Shown: one piece after another, positions 1-9,329 of the stretch
Position numbering within the stretch: position 1 is the stretch's first letter
How the letters are laid out: the number at the start of each line of letters is the position of its first letter
Assembly: GCF_009833965.1 (NCBI RefSeq)
Contig: NZ_CP047165.1
Coordinates: 1,364,001 to 1,428,000 of the forward strand
Direction: 5' to 3'
Source: Pelistega ratti
Lineage (GTDB): Bacteria; Pseudomonadota; Gammaproteobacteria; Burkholderiales; Burkholderiaceae_B
DNA length: 64,000 nt
Translations under genes and position numbers: made by a program
Notes under the pieces: generated by a model
Seen by the model: only the letters and a program-made list of their open reading frames with translations
What the model was told of the DNA's origin: nothing
Databases searched by the model: none

Positions 1-1360
1 AGCTGATATGATTACCAAGTAATAATACCCCTCCACTTTGTGGTAAATTTTTTAACCCTTCTACATGGAAACGATAATTTGTTTTTAGTAAAGGTAATAG
101 CAACAAACGCACAAATAAATGGGGAAGTTGCCACATGGCATAAAGACTGCCTAATAAGCACACTACTGAAATTGTTAAGAAAATACCTGCAGTAGAAAGA
201 CTGAATTCTACAAACAAGATACTCAGTAGTAAAAAGCCTACCATAAAGATATTTTGGATAAAATTATTACCCGCCATAATTTTGCCACTTATTTTTTCAG
301 GGGCAAAATATTGGATGGTTGCATTTAATGGCACAATAAATAATCCACCCGAAAAACCAAATCCAAAAGAACACACTATTAATAAAATATGCGTATGGGC
401 AAAGGTTAATCCAAACAGTGAAAGAAAAATCCCTAATGCACCAATAGGCACAATACCTAATTCAATATGTAAATGTGAGGCTCGCCCTGCCAGATAAGAA
501 CCTGCTATTAATCCTAAACCACTAACAGCAAGAATCGCCTGAATCATCACCGCATTATCCGCATTAAATAAGGCTTTATAATGGGCAGGAAATGCTGCAA
601 CGATAACTTGAGAAACACCCCAAAACAAACCCAAACCAATCACACTTAACCAAATATTTTTATCTGTCCGTAAAGTGCGAAAGTTATCTTTTAGATACCC
701 TAGTGATACATATTTTTGCATGGAGAATTTTTCACTTTCTTCTGTTTCTTGTGGGAAAAACGGAATTTTAAAAGCAAAAAAAGCTTCAAGCGAACTAAAT
801 ACCACTAATGCTACCCCAATCATCCAAACACTTTGCAATACTTCGTTCGGATCATGAGAGGGTACATAATACCCTTCAAAGAAAATTGAAAAAGCAAAAG
901 AGCTAAATAAAATGGCAACAATAGTAAGTGCTTGAATAACACCATTCGCCAGCCCAATATTTTCTGTTCCGACAATGGATTTAATAATACTGTATTTGGC
1001 AGGTGAATAGATGGCACTTTGTGCTGCTAAAACAAGTGTTAGGGCAAAAGCAAGATAAAATTCACCCAACATATAACTAAATAAAATAGCAGTAGAAACC
1101 CCTACAGCAGCCAAGCTACTCCAACGAATAACTTTAGTACGGCAAAATTTATCATTGATAAAAGCAGATGGTGAAAAAAGAAAGACAAAGGGTAATAAAA
1201 TCATCGCATTAATTAATGCGGTTAGTATCACTAAGGTATTACCCTCAAAGCTTTTTAGTAATACATTTTGAATCGTTATTTTATGTGCTAAATCAACACT
1301 CGCATTTAAAAAGGCAATAAGCAAATAAGGTAAAAAGCCTGTATATTTTAAGAGTTTCAT
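1..1360 (-). CDS. Lysophospholipid transporter/acyltransferase fusion (Aas-like), 5' part, runs off the window
   Basis: The minus-strand frame is open from the ATG at 1360 to the window edge, giving about 453 residues with no stop. Residues 1-410 are a hydrophobic multi-spanning MFS domain of the LplT lysophospholipid flippase type. The frame then continues into a soluble stretch reading HVEGLKNLPQSGGVLLLGNH, the beginning of a PlsC-type acyltransferase domain with its NH(x4)D box. This order is that of the MFS/2-acylglycerophosphoethanolamine acyltransferase fusions, some of which also carry an acyl-ACP ligase domain. The expected role is to import lysophospholipid and re-acylate it at the inner membrane. 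The start overlaps the MerR-gene stop as ATGA, so the two are translationally coupled. The C-terminal domains lie outside the window. Confidence 0.85.
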   Translation of the reverse strand, partial: MKLLKYTGFLPYLLIAFLNASVDLAHKITIQNVLLKSFEGNTLVILTALINAMILLPFVFLFSPSAFINDKFCRTKVIRWSSLAAVGVSTAILFSYMLGEFYLAFALTLVLAAQSAIYSPAKYSIIKSIVGTENIGLANGVIQALTIVAILFSSFAFSIFFEGYYVPSHDPNEVLQSVWMIGVALVVFSSLEAFFAFKIPFFPQETEESEKFSMQKYVSLGYLKDNFRTLRTDKNIWLSVIGLGLFWGVSQVIVAAFPAHYKALFNADNAVMIQAILAVSGLGLIAGSYLAGRASHLHIELGIVPIGALGIFLSLFGLTFAHTHILLIVCSFGFGFSGGLFIVPLNATIQYFAPEKISGKIMAGNNFIQNIFMVGFLLLSILFVEFSLSTAGIFLTISVVCLLGSLYAMWQLPHLFVRLLLLPLLKTNYRFHVEGLKNLPQSGGVLLLGNHIS

Positions 1361-1998
1361 GTTGAACTCTCCCTCTGATAAATATTTAATGTTTGCATAT
1401 TTAAAATATATGGTTTAAGCACTAACAATAAATCGAAAAGATGTTTGAGCTTCTCATCTTTTTGTTCACTTTCTTTTAGTGCTGATAACGTTAAATTAAC
1501 TTCTTGTTCAGCAAGTTTTTTAGCTGTTTGTAAATAGGTTTTTACCATTTCATACTCTGCTTCATTACAGCGACAAATAATCGCTAAGATATCTCGCTCT
1601 TTCGCCGTAAAAATCCCTTCTCGAGGATTTAATAAACCATCATCTACCATAGTTTGTAGCGCCGATTCAGAAAGAGAAAATTCTTGGCAAAGTGCTTTAG
1701 GTGAAAAAGTTTCATTCTCCGCCCCCATAATGATATTAATTAATGAAATTAAACTTTCATAAGGATTTTGCCAATCAAAATTAGGGTGGGTAAAGAGTTG
1801 TTTTATTTGAGAAATACTTGCATTGAAATTAGTTTGCAAATATTTAATAAACTTTAATAAACCGATACAACGCTCATCATAAAGATGAAAGTTAGGTTTA
1901 TCTTTTAAAGGTTCTGGTAAAAGACCTTCTTTAATGTAATACAACACGGTTGATTTCGGTGTTTGACTTAATTTCACCAAATCATTCATTTTCAGCAT
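1357..1998 (-). CDS. MerR-family transcriptional regulator
   Basis: This 213-residue protein begins with a MerR-type winged helix-turn-helix (residues about 3-70). The pattern KSTVLYYIKEGLLPEP is the DNA-recognition segment, followed by a wing region with an (H)LYDE motif. The C-terminal part is helical and has no obvious metal-binding cysteine cluster, so the effector is unknown. The start is set by AGGAGA six bases upstream of the ATG. The stop overlaps the start of the Aas-like gene, so the regulator is the first gene of a two-gene unit and may control it and itself. The lipid-related effector suggested by this context is inference. Confidence 0.8.
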   Translation of the reverse strand: MLKMNDLVKLSQTPKSTVLYYIKEGLLPEPLKDKPNFHLYDERCIGLLKFIKYLQTNFNASISQIKQLFTHPNFDWQNPYESLISLINIIMGAENETFSPKALCQEFSLSESALQTMVDDGLLNPREGIFTAKERDILAIICRCNEAEYEMVKTYLQTAKKLAEQEVNLTLSALKESEQKDEKLKHLFDLLLVLKPYILNMQTLNIYQRESST

Positions 1999-2222
1999 AA
2001 GACTTCTCCTATCAGTAGGAATGACACTATTTTATCGTTTATTTTTTAAAAAGTAAAGAGTGTTACTTTACAGTTTTATAATAGTAAAAAAATATAAAAC
2101 CCTATCCTTATTTGAGTCATATTTTCACCATACGCTATCACCCTCTACCTGCTTCTATGCTAAACTTCTTTCATTCAACTATTAAGAGTTTCTCTAGCCC
2201 TTTGATTTAACAAGGCATCATC

Positions 2223-2792
2223 ATGACAAATGCATTGATTTTTCTTATTACCACTTTTAGTAATTTATTCTGTATCGCCTTATTCTTACGTGCATGGATT
2301 TTCTGGCGGCGTATTTCTCCCTTTAATAATCCATACTGTACATTTATTTATCAAATCACCGACTTTATTGTCGTCCCTGTTAGAAAAATAATACCCTCTA
2401 GCAAATATCTTGATTTTCCAAGTTTACTCATTGCATACCTTGTTGGTTTATTACAAACCGTATTAAACTTATTGATTGCAAGTACAGGTCTTTTCTTTAC
2501 CTTAGCCCCTTTTATACCTATTTATGCCGTACTGGTTTTCTTCGATAACTTACTTTCATTAGTGCTTTGGTTAAGCCTATTTTATGCGGTTATGTCATGG
2601 ATTAGTCCTATTTCACCACTACAAAATTTCTTACGAACATTAATAGAGCCTATCTTAACACCTATTCGTCAAATGTTACCCAACCCCCTTAAAAAAGGAC
2701 CTTTTGATTTCTCATTATTATTTTTGATGATGATTATTATTGCCTTACAAATGATTCTTAAATCAGCTTATAAAATAAATATACCATTGTAA
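2223..2792 (+). CDS. YggT family integral membrane protein
   Basis: The 189-residue, very hydrophobic protein has two tandem YggT repeats. Each has a leading membrane helix, then a conserved arm with a pattern like ILTPIRQMLPNP (second copy near residues 140-160) or VVPVRKIIPSS (first copy near residues 50-62). About four to five membrane segments are visible. Family members are implicated in osmotic tolerance or membrane-protein organisation, but the biochemical role is not established. It stands alone on the plus strand and converges on the PfkB kinase gene, with a shared terminator between them. Confidence 0.85.
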   Translation: MTNALIFLITTFSNLFCIALFLRAWIFWRRISPFNNPYCTFIYQITDFIVVPVRKIIPSSKYLDFPSLLIAYLVGLLQTVLNLLIASTGLFFTLAPFIPIYAVLVFFDNLLSLVLWLSLFYAVMSWISPISPLQNFLRTLIEPILTPIRQMLPNPLKKGPFDFSLLFLMMIIIALQMILKSAYKINIPL

Positions 2793-2846
2793 GAATGGAT
2801 ATAAAATAAATTATCAATCTATTTTTTATCCCTATTTAATACATGA

Positions 2847-2880
2847 AAAAGTCCCCATGCATATTATGAAGGGGACTTTT
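2847..2880. terminator. Bidirectional terminator between yggT-like and PfkB-kinase genes
   Basis: The arms AAAAGTCCCC and GGGGACTTTT form a perfect 10-bp stem around a 14-base loop. A/T runs on both sides suit termination of both convergent genes. Confidence 0.8.
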
Positions 2881-2905
2881 TAGAATAAGCAAAACGATAT
2901 TAAAT

Positions 2906-3850
2906 CTATTTTAAAAGCCCAATTCCATAAGCATCTTCTAATTTTTGTGCTAATTCTTCACGAGAATAATGATAATTCTGAGGCCCCTCTACCGCTATTT
3001 TTAACGTCCCCATTAAACTCGCTAAACACGCACTTTCATACCAAGGCCAGCCTTGTGTTAAACCGTACAATAAGCCACCTCGATGCGCATCACCACACCC
3101 TGTAGGATCACATATTTTTTCTGCCTTAACTGGTGGAATGTGTGTTTCTTCACCTTTAATATATAAACTAGCTCCCTCATCCCCTTTTGTCACTACAATC
3201 GCTTCTACACAGTGCGAAAGCTCCTCAATACGCTTTCCAACACGCTGAGCAATAATAGAAGCTTCATAATCATTTACTGTAATCGCTTGTGCTAAGCCAA
3301 TCATTTTCTCAAGATCTTGCTGCTCAAATAATGGCATTGCTTGCCCCAAATCAAAGATAAAGGGAATCCCCTGTTGGTGCAAACGCTCTGCATGCGCAAA
3401 CATCCCTTCCTTAGCATCTGGTGCAACAATCGCCCATGCAGCATCTGTTATCTCAACCGTATTAGTGGCTGAAGCCGACATTGCTCCTGGGTGAAAAGCA
3501 GCTAGTTGATTACCATCTAAATCAGTGGTGATATGACATTGTGCCGTAAAGGCATCTGAGATGATTTTAATACCATCTGTACGGATACCTAATTGCTCAA
3601 AATAATGCAAATAATCTGTCGCATCTTTTCCGACTGTCGCCACAGGTATAGGATTGCCACCCAACATTTTTAAACTATAAGCAATATTACCTGCACAACC
3701 ACCAAACTCTTTGCGCATAGTAGGTACAAGAAAAGAGATACTTAGCGATTTGATATTTTCAGGAAGAATATGCTCTTTAAAATGACCTTCAAATAAAGTA
3801 ATCGTATCAAAAGCAATTGAGCCACAAATAAGCACTGGTGATGATGACAT
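2906..3850 (-). CDS. PfkB-family carbohydrate/nucleoside kinase
   Basis: The 314-residue sugar-kinase fold has the N-terminal substrate-binding signature FGGCAGNIAYSLKMLGG (residues about 49-65) and the C-terminal PfkB signature DPTGCGDAHRGG, in which the aspartate of GCGD is the catalytic base. Members of this subgroup next to prmA/accC in Burkholderiales are annotated as adenosine-kinase-like or generic carbohydrate kinases; the substrate cannot be read from sequence. The start is supported by AAGGA six bases upstream. It lies 8 bases after the DUF3426 gene and is the last gene of the prmA-DUF3426-kinase run. Confidence 0.85.
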   Translation of the reverse strand: MSSSPVLICGSIAFDTITLFEGHFKEHILPENIKSLSISFLVPTMRKEFGGCAGNIAYSLKMLGGNPIPVATVGKDATDYLHYFEQLGIRTDGIKIISDAFTAQCHITTDLDGNQLAAFHPGAMSASATNTVEITDAAWAIVAPDAKEGMFAHAERLHQQGIPFIFDLGQAMPLFEQQDLEKMIGLAQAITVNDYEASIIAQRVGKRIEELSHCVEAIVVTKGDEGASLYIKGEETHIPPVKAEKICDPTGCGDAHRGGLLYGLTQGWPWYESACLASLMGTLKIAVEGPQNYHYSREELAQKLEDAYGIGLLK

Positions 3851-3858
3851 AATAATCC

Positions 3859-4875
3859 TTAGTGGTAGAAAACATTAATTTCGTAATTTTTAACCATTTG
3901 CCCAGAAAAAACAAATGGAACAGTTATAGGTACTTTAGTATTTGCCATAAAAGGCTTCATCAGTTGATCCGCCACTAAATAATCCTTTGGCATAATATTC
4001 CGACTACTCATCACGGCACCTGTTTCATTCTTTAAACTTAAACCAAGTACAGGCCATTCCTGTGTACTAGCCGTTTTATTCACTAAGGTAACATGTAGTA
4101 GTAAGGCATATTCTCCAACTTTCACTGTTCGTGATTTATCTTCTGATAAAGAAGCATTTTCAAGACCAATACTATGAGCTGATTTTTGTAAATTTACTTC
4201 ACATTTCAACAAACTACATAGCTGTGTAATAAACGGCTGCGTCTTAGGGAAAGCACTTGCAAGCTGATTACGAAAGACATATAAAAATTGCCCAACCATG
4301 AGCAATAAAGCTACCAAAGCAATAATTAACCAAATGAAAGAAGAATGACTTTCTCGCTCATATTCATCTGAATAGGCTCTTTCTCCCTGCACGGAAAAAG
4401 GTTCATCATAAGCTCGCCCATCATGTACAGAACGACTTCCAATATAATGATGATTGCTTTCCCCTATGCGATCCCTTTGCTGAGCGGTAGGTTGTGTATT
4501 ATTAAGATGAATATGTACCGCAGCTTGTTGTGCTGAAGGTTGTGGTTGATAAACCGATTCAACAATAACAGGTTCTTTATAATGAGAAACTGGTTCTGTA
4601 TGAGTAGTTGTTGTTATACCCTCAACAAATTTTGTACGATGTTCCTCTACTCGAGGAGAAGGAACAGCACGTTTCTGTATGGCAATAGCCCCCGCCTCTT
4701 CTTCGGGAGTATCTTCCTCTGTCAAAATAGGATAATCTTCTTCCTCATAAAGATGTTCTACCGCATTAAATACTTGACGACATACACCACAACGTACCAT
4801 ACCTTGACGTTGCTCAACCTGCTGTTGATTAACTTTTAAAACAGTATCACATATAGGACAACGTGTTTTCATCAT
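3859..4875 (-). CDS. Zinc-ribbon/DUF3426 single-pass membrane protein
   Basis: The 338-residue protein begins with an MJ0042-type zinc ribbon: C6-x2-C9 and C29-x2-C32, with RCPICD and RCGVCR around the ligands. An acidic, low-complexity linker follows (residues 40-178), then one membrane segment (about 180-201) and a C-terminal DUF3426 domain predicted to be periplasmic. The function is unknown. It is separated from prmA by three bases and from the kinase by eight, an arrangement kept across Burkholderiales. Translation may begin at either of two adjacent ATG codons. Confidence 0.8.
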   Translation of the reverse strand: MMKTRCPICDTVLKVNQQQVEQRQGMVRCGVCRQVFNAVEHLYEEEDYPILTEEDTPEEEAGAIAIQKRAVPSPRVEEHRTKFVEGITTTTHTEPVSHYKEPVIVESVYQPQPSAQQAAVHIHLNNTQPTAQQRDRIGESNHHYIGSRSVHDGRAYDEPFSVQGERAYSDEYERESHSSFIWLIIALVALLLMVGQFLYVFRNQLASAFPKTQPFITQLCSLLKCEVNLQKSAHSIGLENASLSEDKSRTVKVGEYALLLHVTLVNKTASTQEWPVLGLSLKNETGAVMSSRNIMPKDYLVADQLMKPFMANTKVPITVPFVFSGQMVKNYEINVFYH

Positions 4876-4878
4876 GAT

Positions 4879-5787
4879 TTATTTCACACCATGTAAACAA
4901 ACCCACCCTTCTTCAGCTTGCCACACTTGTAACTGAATAAAAGGAGCATAAGCATCTATCACCTCATCTGCCTGACGTTCTAACACCCCTGACAAGACAA
5001 GATGCCCACCTTCACGCACTCGTGCAGCAAGCATAGGTGCTAATACTTTGAGTGGGTTAGAAAGAATATTAGCGACAACAATATCAAACTGACCAGATCC
5101 TAAACCATCTGGTAACATAAACTGAATATCAACGTGATTATTTTTAGCATTATACCCCCCTGTTGTAACCGCCTGCTCATCAATATCGACACCCATGACA
5201 TTTCCTGCGCCCAATTTTTTAGCAATAATCGCTAAAATGCCTGAACCATGTCCATAATCTAATACAGAATTTGCTTGCTGTATATTTTTAGCTAACCATT
5301 CTGCACAAAGGTGTGTCGTTGGATGGCTACCTGTACCAAAGGCTAATCCCGGGTCTAGCTCAATAAAGATATTTTTTTTATTTTGATTAGCGGCAACAAT
5401 CTGTGGGTTTTCTTTATGCCAACTAGGAACAATCCAAATATACTCTGCTATTTGGATAGGGTCAAACTGTGCTTGGGTTAATCGTACCCAATCCTCATTG
5501 GCAACCTCTCGTATATGCGCTTCAGTCGAAAAGTCCTTACCCGTGAGGGATTGTAAATCACTTAATAGTTGTTCTACTGTTAAATCATCTGGTAATAAGG
5601 CAATGACATAATTACGCGTCCAAGCCTGCACTTCTGGTTCTGTTCCCGGTTCTCCAAATAAAGGCTTTTCATTCTCTGTATTAAAATCAGCATCCTCAAC
5701 AGATACCGATAAAGCACCACACTCAAGTAATATATCTGATAATTGTTCAGCTTCACTTTCTAAGCTCGAGAGGACAAGTTCGCGCAT
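4879..5787 (-). CDS. prmA: Ribosomal protein L11 methyltransferase
   Basis: PrmA trimethylates lysines and the N-terminus of ribosomal protein L11, using S-adenosylmethionine. The 302-residue length is typical. The N-terminal substrate-recognition domain is followed by the methyltransferase domain, with LDPGLAFGTGSHPTT (145-159), the SAM-binding motif I at 176-184 and the catalytic-loop NILSNPL (240-246). Motif I reads LDYGHGSG; the usual cysteine is histidine at residue 180, which is unusual but should leave the glycine loop intact. An AAGGG lies upstream of the ATG. It heads the prmA-DUF3426-kinase run, downstream of accC and its terminator. Confidence 0.93.
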   Translation of the reverse strand: MRELVLSSLESEAEQLSDILLECGALSVSVEDADFNTENEKPLFGEPGTEPEVQAWTRNYVIALLPDDLTVEQLLSDLQSLTGKDFSTEAHIREVANEDWVRLTQAQFDPIQIAEYIWIVPSWHKENPQIVAANQNKKNIFIELDPGLAFGTGSHPTTHLCAEWLAKNIQQANSVLDYGHGSGILAIIAKKLGAGNVMGVDIDEQAVTTGGYNAKNNHVDIQFMLPDGLGSGQFDIVVANILSNPLKVLAPMLAARVREGGHLVLSGVLERQADEVIDAYAPFIQLQVWQAEEGWVCLHGVK

Positions 5788-5820
5788 AAGACTACCCTTT
5801 AATACATAAAAGTAAAATAC

Positions 5821-5844
5821 AACCCCGACCAGATGGACGGGGTT
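5821..5844 (-). terminator. Terminator downstream of accBC
   Basis: AACCCCG and CGGGGTT form a 7-bp GC-rich stem with a 10-base loop, 30 bases past the accC stop. On the minus strand it is followed by a T-rich tract. The hairpin separates accBC from prmA. Confidence 0.6.
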
Positions 5845-5873
5845 CGTAAAAAAGAAAACATTAAACGAATGCC

Positions 5874-7223
5874 TTATTTAACCAGTTCGCTTAATTTTTC
5901 TTCAAGATAATGAATGGTGGTACCACCTTCCTCAAAGTTAGCATCTCTAATTAAATCACGATGCAGAGGAATATTGGTTTTGATTCCTTCTACGACCATC
6001 TCAGATAAAGCAATATACATACGAGCAAGTGCTTGCTGACGTGTCGCCCCATAAGTAATTAGCTTACCAATCATCGAGTCGTAATTAGCAGGAACACGAT
6101 AACCCGTATAAACATGAGAATCTAAGCGTACACCCGGACCTCCTGGGGTATGCCACGCCGTAATTGTACCTGGAGAAGGAATAAAATTATACGGATCTTC
6201 TGCATTAATTCGGCATTCAATCGCATGACCAACAAGCTTAATATCCTCTTGTTTTAATCCAAAAGGTACTTTAGCTGCTACTTTAATCTGTTCTTGCACA
6301 AGATCAATCCCTGTAATGCATTCTGTTACCGTATGCTCTACTTGGATACGCGTATTCATCTCAATAAAGTAAAATTCGCCTTTTTCATACAAGAACTCAA
6401 ACGTACCCGCTCCACGATATTTCATTTTACGGCAAGCAGCCGCACAACGCTCACCAATCGTATTAATCAACTCACGATCAATCCCTGGTGCAGGTGCTTC
6501 TTCAATGACTTTTTGATGACGGCGTTGCATAGAACAATCCCGTTCACCTAACCAAACCGCTTGCCCCTCACCATCCCCTAATACTTGAATTTCAATATGA
6601 CGAGGATTTTCAAGGAATTTTTCCATATAAACGTCTGGATTATTGAACGCAACAGAAGCCTCTGTTTTGGTCATTTGTACTGCGGTTAAAAGAGCAGCTT
6701 CTGTATGTACTACGCGCATACCACGACCACCACCGCCACCAGCCGCTTTAATAATAACAGGGTAACCAATACGTTCTGCTGTTTCAAGAATATAGTTTGG
6801 ATCATCAGGTAAAGCACCTTCTGAACCGGGAACAACAGGAACACCAGACTCAATCATTGCCTGTTTAGCACTGACCTTATCACCCATAGTACGAATAGTT
6901 TCTGGTCGAGGGCCAATAAAGACAAAACCGCTACGCTCTACGCGCTCAGCAAAATCTGCATTTTCTGATAAAAAACCATATCCTGGATGAATAGCCTCAG
7001 CATCAGTAACCTCTGCTGCTGCAATAATAGCAGGCATATGAAGATAACTCTGTTGAGGGGCAGCAGGACCAATACACACAGACTCATCGGCTAAACGGAC
7101 ATACTTTGCATCACGATCGGCTTCTGAATGAACCACCACTGTTTTTATACCTAACTCATGGCAAGCACGCTGAATACGCAATGCGATTTCACCACGGTTA
7201 GCAATCAGAATTTTTCTAAACAT
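5874..7223 (-). CDS. accC: Acetyl-CoA carboxylase, biotin carboxylase subunit
   Basis: AccC carboxylates biotin on AccB using ATP and bicarbonate, the first half-reaction of malonyl-CoA synthesis in the cytoplasm. At 449 residues it is full length: biotin-carboxylase N-domain ([10 protein letters not shown]), ATP-grasp domain with the glycine loop [12 protein letters not shown] and the catalytic stretch [12 protein letters not shown], and the C-terminal domain. It follows accB by 11 bases, the standard accBC operon, with AGAGG upstream. Confidence 0.97.
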   Translation of the reverse strand: MFRKILIANRGEIALRIQRACHELGIKTVVVHSEADRDAKYVRLADESVCIGPAAPQQSYLHMPAIIAAAEVTDAEAIHPGYGFLSENADFAERVERSGFVFIGPRPETIRTMGDKVSAKQAMIESGVPVVPGSEGALPDDPNYILETAERIGYPVIIKAAGGGGGRGMRVVHTEAALLTAVQMTKTEASVAFNNPDVYMEKFLENPRHIEIQVLGDGEGQAVWLGERDCSMQRRHQKVIEEAPAPGIDRELINTIGERCAAACRKMKYRGAGTFEFLYEKGEFYFIEMNTRIQVEHTVTECITGIDLVQEQIKVAAKVPFGLKQEDIKLVGHAIECRINAEDPYNFIPSPGTITAWHTPGGPGVRLDSHVYTGYRVPANYDSMIGKLITYGATRQQALARMYIALSEMVVEGIKTNIPLHRDLIRDANFEEGGTTIHYLEEKLSELVK

Positions 7224-7235
7224 AATAGAAGCCTC

Positions 7236-7694
7236 TTAGGCAATCACAAATAAAGGTTGACCAAATTCTACAGGTTCACCATTCTCAACAAGAATTTGCT
7301 TAATAACGCCTGTTTTATCTGCTTCAATTTCATTTAATAATTTCATCGCTTCAATAATACAAAGCGAATCACCTTCTTTTACCGCAGTACCTACCTCTAC
7401 AAATGGAGGAGCACTTGGATTTGGCGCTCGGTAGAAAGTACCCACCATTGGTGCTTTAACCACATGACCTGTCATGACTGCTTCTTCTGCACTGGCTGCT
7501 ACTGCCGCAGGCGCTGATACTGGCACATCAGCAACAACAGGTGCTACTGGTGCAACATACTGCTGTACCTGAGGGGCTGCTGCACCAAATTTAACAATAC
7601 GTACTTTACTATCTGTACCCTCTGTCACTTCTAATTCTGCAATACCTGATTCAGCAACTAAATCAATAAGTGTTTTTAACTTTCTAAGATCCAT
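7236..7694 (-). CDS. accB: Biotin carboxyl carrier protein of acetyl-CoA carboxylase
   Basis: AccB carries the biotin between AccC and the carboxyltransferase. The 152-residue product has an N-terminal dimerisation segment, an Ala/Pro/Val-rich flexible linker (about 38-72), and a biotinyl domain with EAMKL, whose lysine 118 is biotinylated. An in-frame ATG lies 30 bases further upstream, but the chosen start matches the family N-terminus [13 protein letters not shown] and has GGAAAA at proper spacing. accB leads the operon with accC; aroQ lies 54 bases upstream in the same direction and may be co-transcribed. Confidence 0.95.
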   Translation of the reverse strand: MDLRKLKTLIDLVAESGIAELEVTEGTDSKVRIVKFGAAAPQVQQYVAPVAPVVADVPVSAPAAVAASAEEAVMTGHVVKAPMVGTFYRAPNPSAPPFVEVGTAVKEGDSLCIIEAMKLLNEIEADKTGVIKQILVENGEPVEFGQPLFVIA

Positions 7695-7748
7695 AATCTT
7701 TTCCAATGTGGATAATAATTTCATGGCATTAATTTAATGCCACACCCT

Positions 7749-8183
7749 TTATGATTGCTTGGCAATATAAGATAAAGCAGCTTCGTATCCAAAAGCACCT
7801 AGCCCACAAATAACAGCAACCGCTTTATCTGCTAAATAAGAATGATGTCGAAAAGCTTCTCGTTGATGCACATTTGATAAATGTACCTCGATAAAAGGAA
7901 TAGCAACACCTAATAAAGCATCACGAATGGCAATACTTGTATGTGTATATGCACCTGCATTGATGATAATATAATCTATATTACCCATTGCTTGGTGAAT
8001 CCGATTAATCAGCTCTCCCTCGCTATTACTTTGGAAAAAAACACATTCTACCCCCCACTCTGTCCCTTTTTGAGAAAGGTTCTGATTAATTTGCTCAAGT
8101 GTTAATGCCCCATAGATATGAGGTTCTCTCATTCCTAATAAATTCAAATTAGGCCCATTAATCACTAAAACTTTGGAAGACAT
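7749..8183 (-). CDS. aroQ: 3-dehydroquinate dehydratase, type II
   Basis: The enzyme performs the third step of the shikimate pathway, dehydrating 3-dehydroquinate. The 144-residue length is typical of the dodecameric type II enzyme. Visible signatures are [18 protein letters not shown] with the catalytic tyrosine, the [17 protein letters not shown] loop, and [21 protein letters not shown] precedes the ATG. It lies directly before accB, the common Burkholderiales arrangement. aroE, another shikimate gene, is elsewhere in the window. Confidence 0.96.
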   Translation of the reverse strand: MSSKVLVINGPNLNLLGMREPHIYGALTLEQINQNLSQKGTEWGVECVFFQSNSEGELINRIHQAMGNIDYIIINAGAYTHTSIAIRDALLGVAIPFIEVHLSNVHQREAFRHHSYLADKAVAVICGLGAFGYEAALSYIAKQS

Positions 8184-8263
8184 GTCTTCTCCAATATCAA
8201 TTTATCGTCTATTTAATGACAAAAACGTACTTTTGTCCACTCATTTAGCAATATTGAAATATT

Positions 8264-8833
8264 TTAATCCAAATTCAAGGATTGCAACATCTCTTTAATT
8301 GTTTTTTCATGTAATTCCCCTAAAAATACCGATTCAATCTCACCTCTCTCATTAAATAGTGCTGTAAAAGGTAATCCTCCTTTTGAATTACCTAACTGAC
8401 GAATGAGTTTTAGCTGTTTAAGTTCCACTCGCCATAAGGGGTAAGAGACGTTTACCTTTTCCTCAAACTTTTGCATATTTTTAATAGAGTCCAAGGCAAT
8501 ACCAACAAACGGTACGTTAGGATATTGCTTACTCACTTGATCTAAAAGAGGCATTTCCCTTACACAAGGTGCACACCATGTTGCCCAGAAATTAACTAAT
8601 ACTGGCTTACCTTTAAAGGGAGCCATTGTACCCTTTTCTCCCTTTGTATTTTCAAGTGTGAGTTGCCAAAATTTCTCTAACGCTTCTGCATCAATTTGAG
8701 GGGTTCTAATAATATGTTCTGTTACTTTTTCTTGCTCAACCGCCTCTGTTTGATTAACCACTGTATCAGCAAAACTTATATTCCAAGTTAGCATTGCTAA
8801 CATACCCAGTAAGCACCATTTTCTTTGTTTCAT
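8264..8833 (-). CDS. TlpA/ResA-like thioredoxin-family periplasmic protein
   Basis: With the ATG at 8833 the product has 189 residues: a signal peptide (about 1-22, KQRK then a hydrophobic run ending SFA) and a thioredoxin fold with FWATWCAPCVREMP. The active site is C87-A-P-C90. It probably acts as a periplasmic disulfide reductase, for example in cytochrome c maturation or protein-thiol maintenance; the client is unknown. The open frame extends 36 bases upstream, but GAGG sits eight bases before this ATG and the signal peptide begins cleanly here. An upstream palindrome (8868-8885) may be regulatory. Confidence 0.82.
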   Translation of the reverse strand: MKQRKWCLLGMLAMLTWNISFADTVVNQTEAVEQEKVTEHIIRTPQIDAEALEKFWQLTLENTKGEKGTMAPFKGKPVLVNFWATWCAPCVREMPLLDQVSKQYPNVPFVGIALDSIKNMQKFEEKVNVSYPLWRVELKQLKLIRQLGNSKGGLPFTALFNERGEIESVFLGELHEKTIKEMLQSLNLD

Positions 8834-8867
8834 GACACGTACCTCTTTATCACGATAGTTAAATAAC

Positions 8868-8885
8868 ACTCTTTTTAAAAAGAGT
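8868..8885. repeat. Perfect 18-bp palindrome upstream of the TlpA-like gene
   Basis: ACTCTTTTT and AAAAAGAGT are directly apposed with no spacer, 35 bases upstream of the TlpA-like start. The symmetry and position suit an operator, but the sequence is AT-rich and no regulator is known. Confidence 0.4.
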
Positions 8886-9329
8886 AAAAAGATACCTTAA
8901 TCATAGAAGAGTTATAGGAACTGTGCAAGTATTTTATATCATCCATTCTTTTGAATATTGATAGATTTCTTTTATCTATCTTGTTTTACACCATGATGGA
9001 AATACTTATTTATATTGAAAAAAGACTATGCTTATCTCACTTATATATCTATTATTGAAAATAATGCATAGTAAATTTAAATTTATTAAAACAAATTCAA
9101 CATAATTTAAATACCCTATCACTATATGCAGTGATTTTGAATTAACTATTTCTAATTTAAAATAAAACATAAATTGATGTACTATTGATACATTACCTTT
9201 TTATATCTAGTATGGGTAAAGGCACTTTATGTCGCTCAAACCATCTTCTTTTTCCAATTCAATTTTATATTATAAAAACTTCGTTTGGTTTGCTAAAATA
9301 TACCCATCACAACATAACAAGAGAGCATA
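8886..9329. other. AT-rich intergenic region between divergent TlpA-like gene and mpl
   Basis: No convincing gene is present in these 444 bases. It contains a 7-bp hairpin GATAGAT/ATCTATC at 8960-8980 followed by TTGTTTT, which could end an unrecognised short plus-strand transcript, and the probable mpl promoter near its right end. Otherwise nothing recognisable. Confidence 0.5.
9291..9299 (+). promoter_or_regulatory. Possible extended -10 element for mpl
   Basis: TGCTAAAAT is an extended -10 hexamer 31 bases before the mpl ATG. The -35 region is poor (TATAAA-like), so this is tentative. Confidence 0.35.

Noticed and set aside
820..1017. Short hydrophobic minus-strand ORF in the left-end region that might suggest a broken transporter
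   Set aside because: The true minus-strand frame is open through the whole region and encodes the MFS half of the fusion; this ORF is a shadow.
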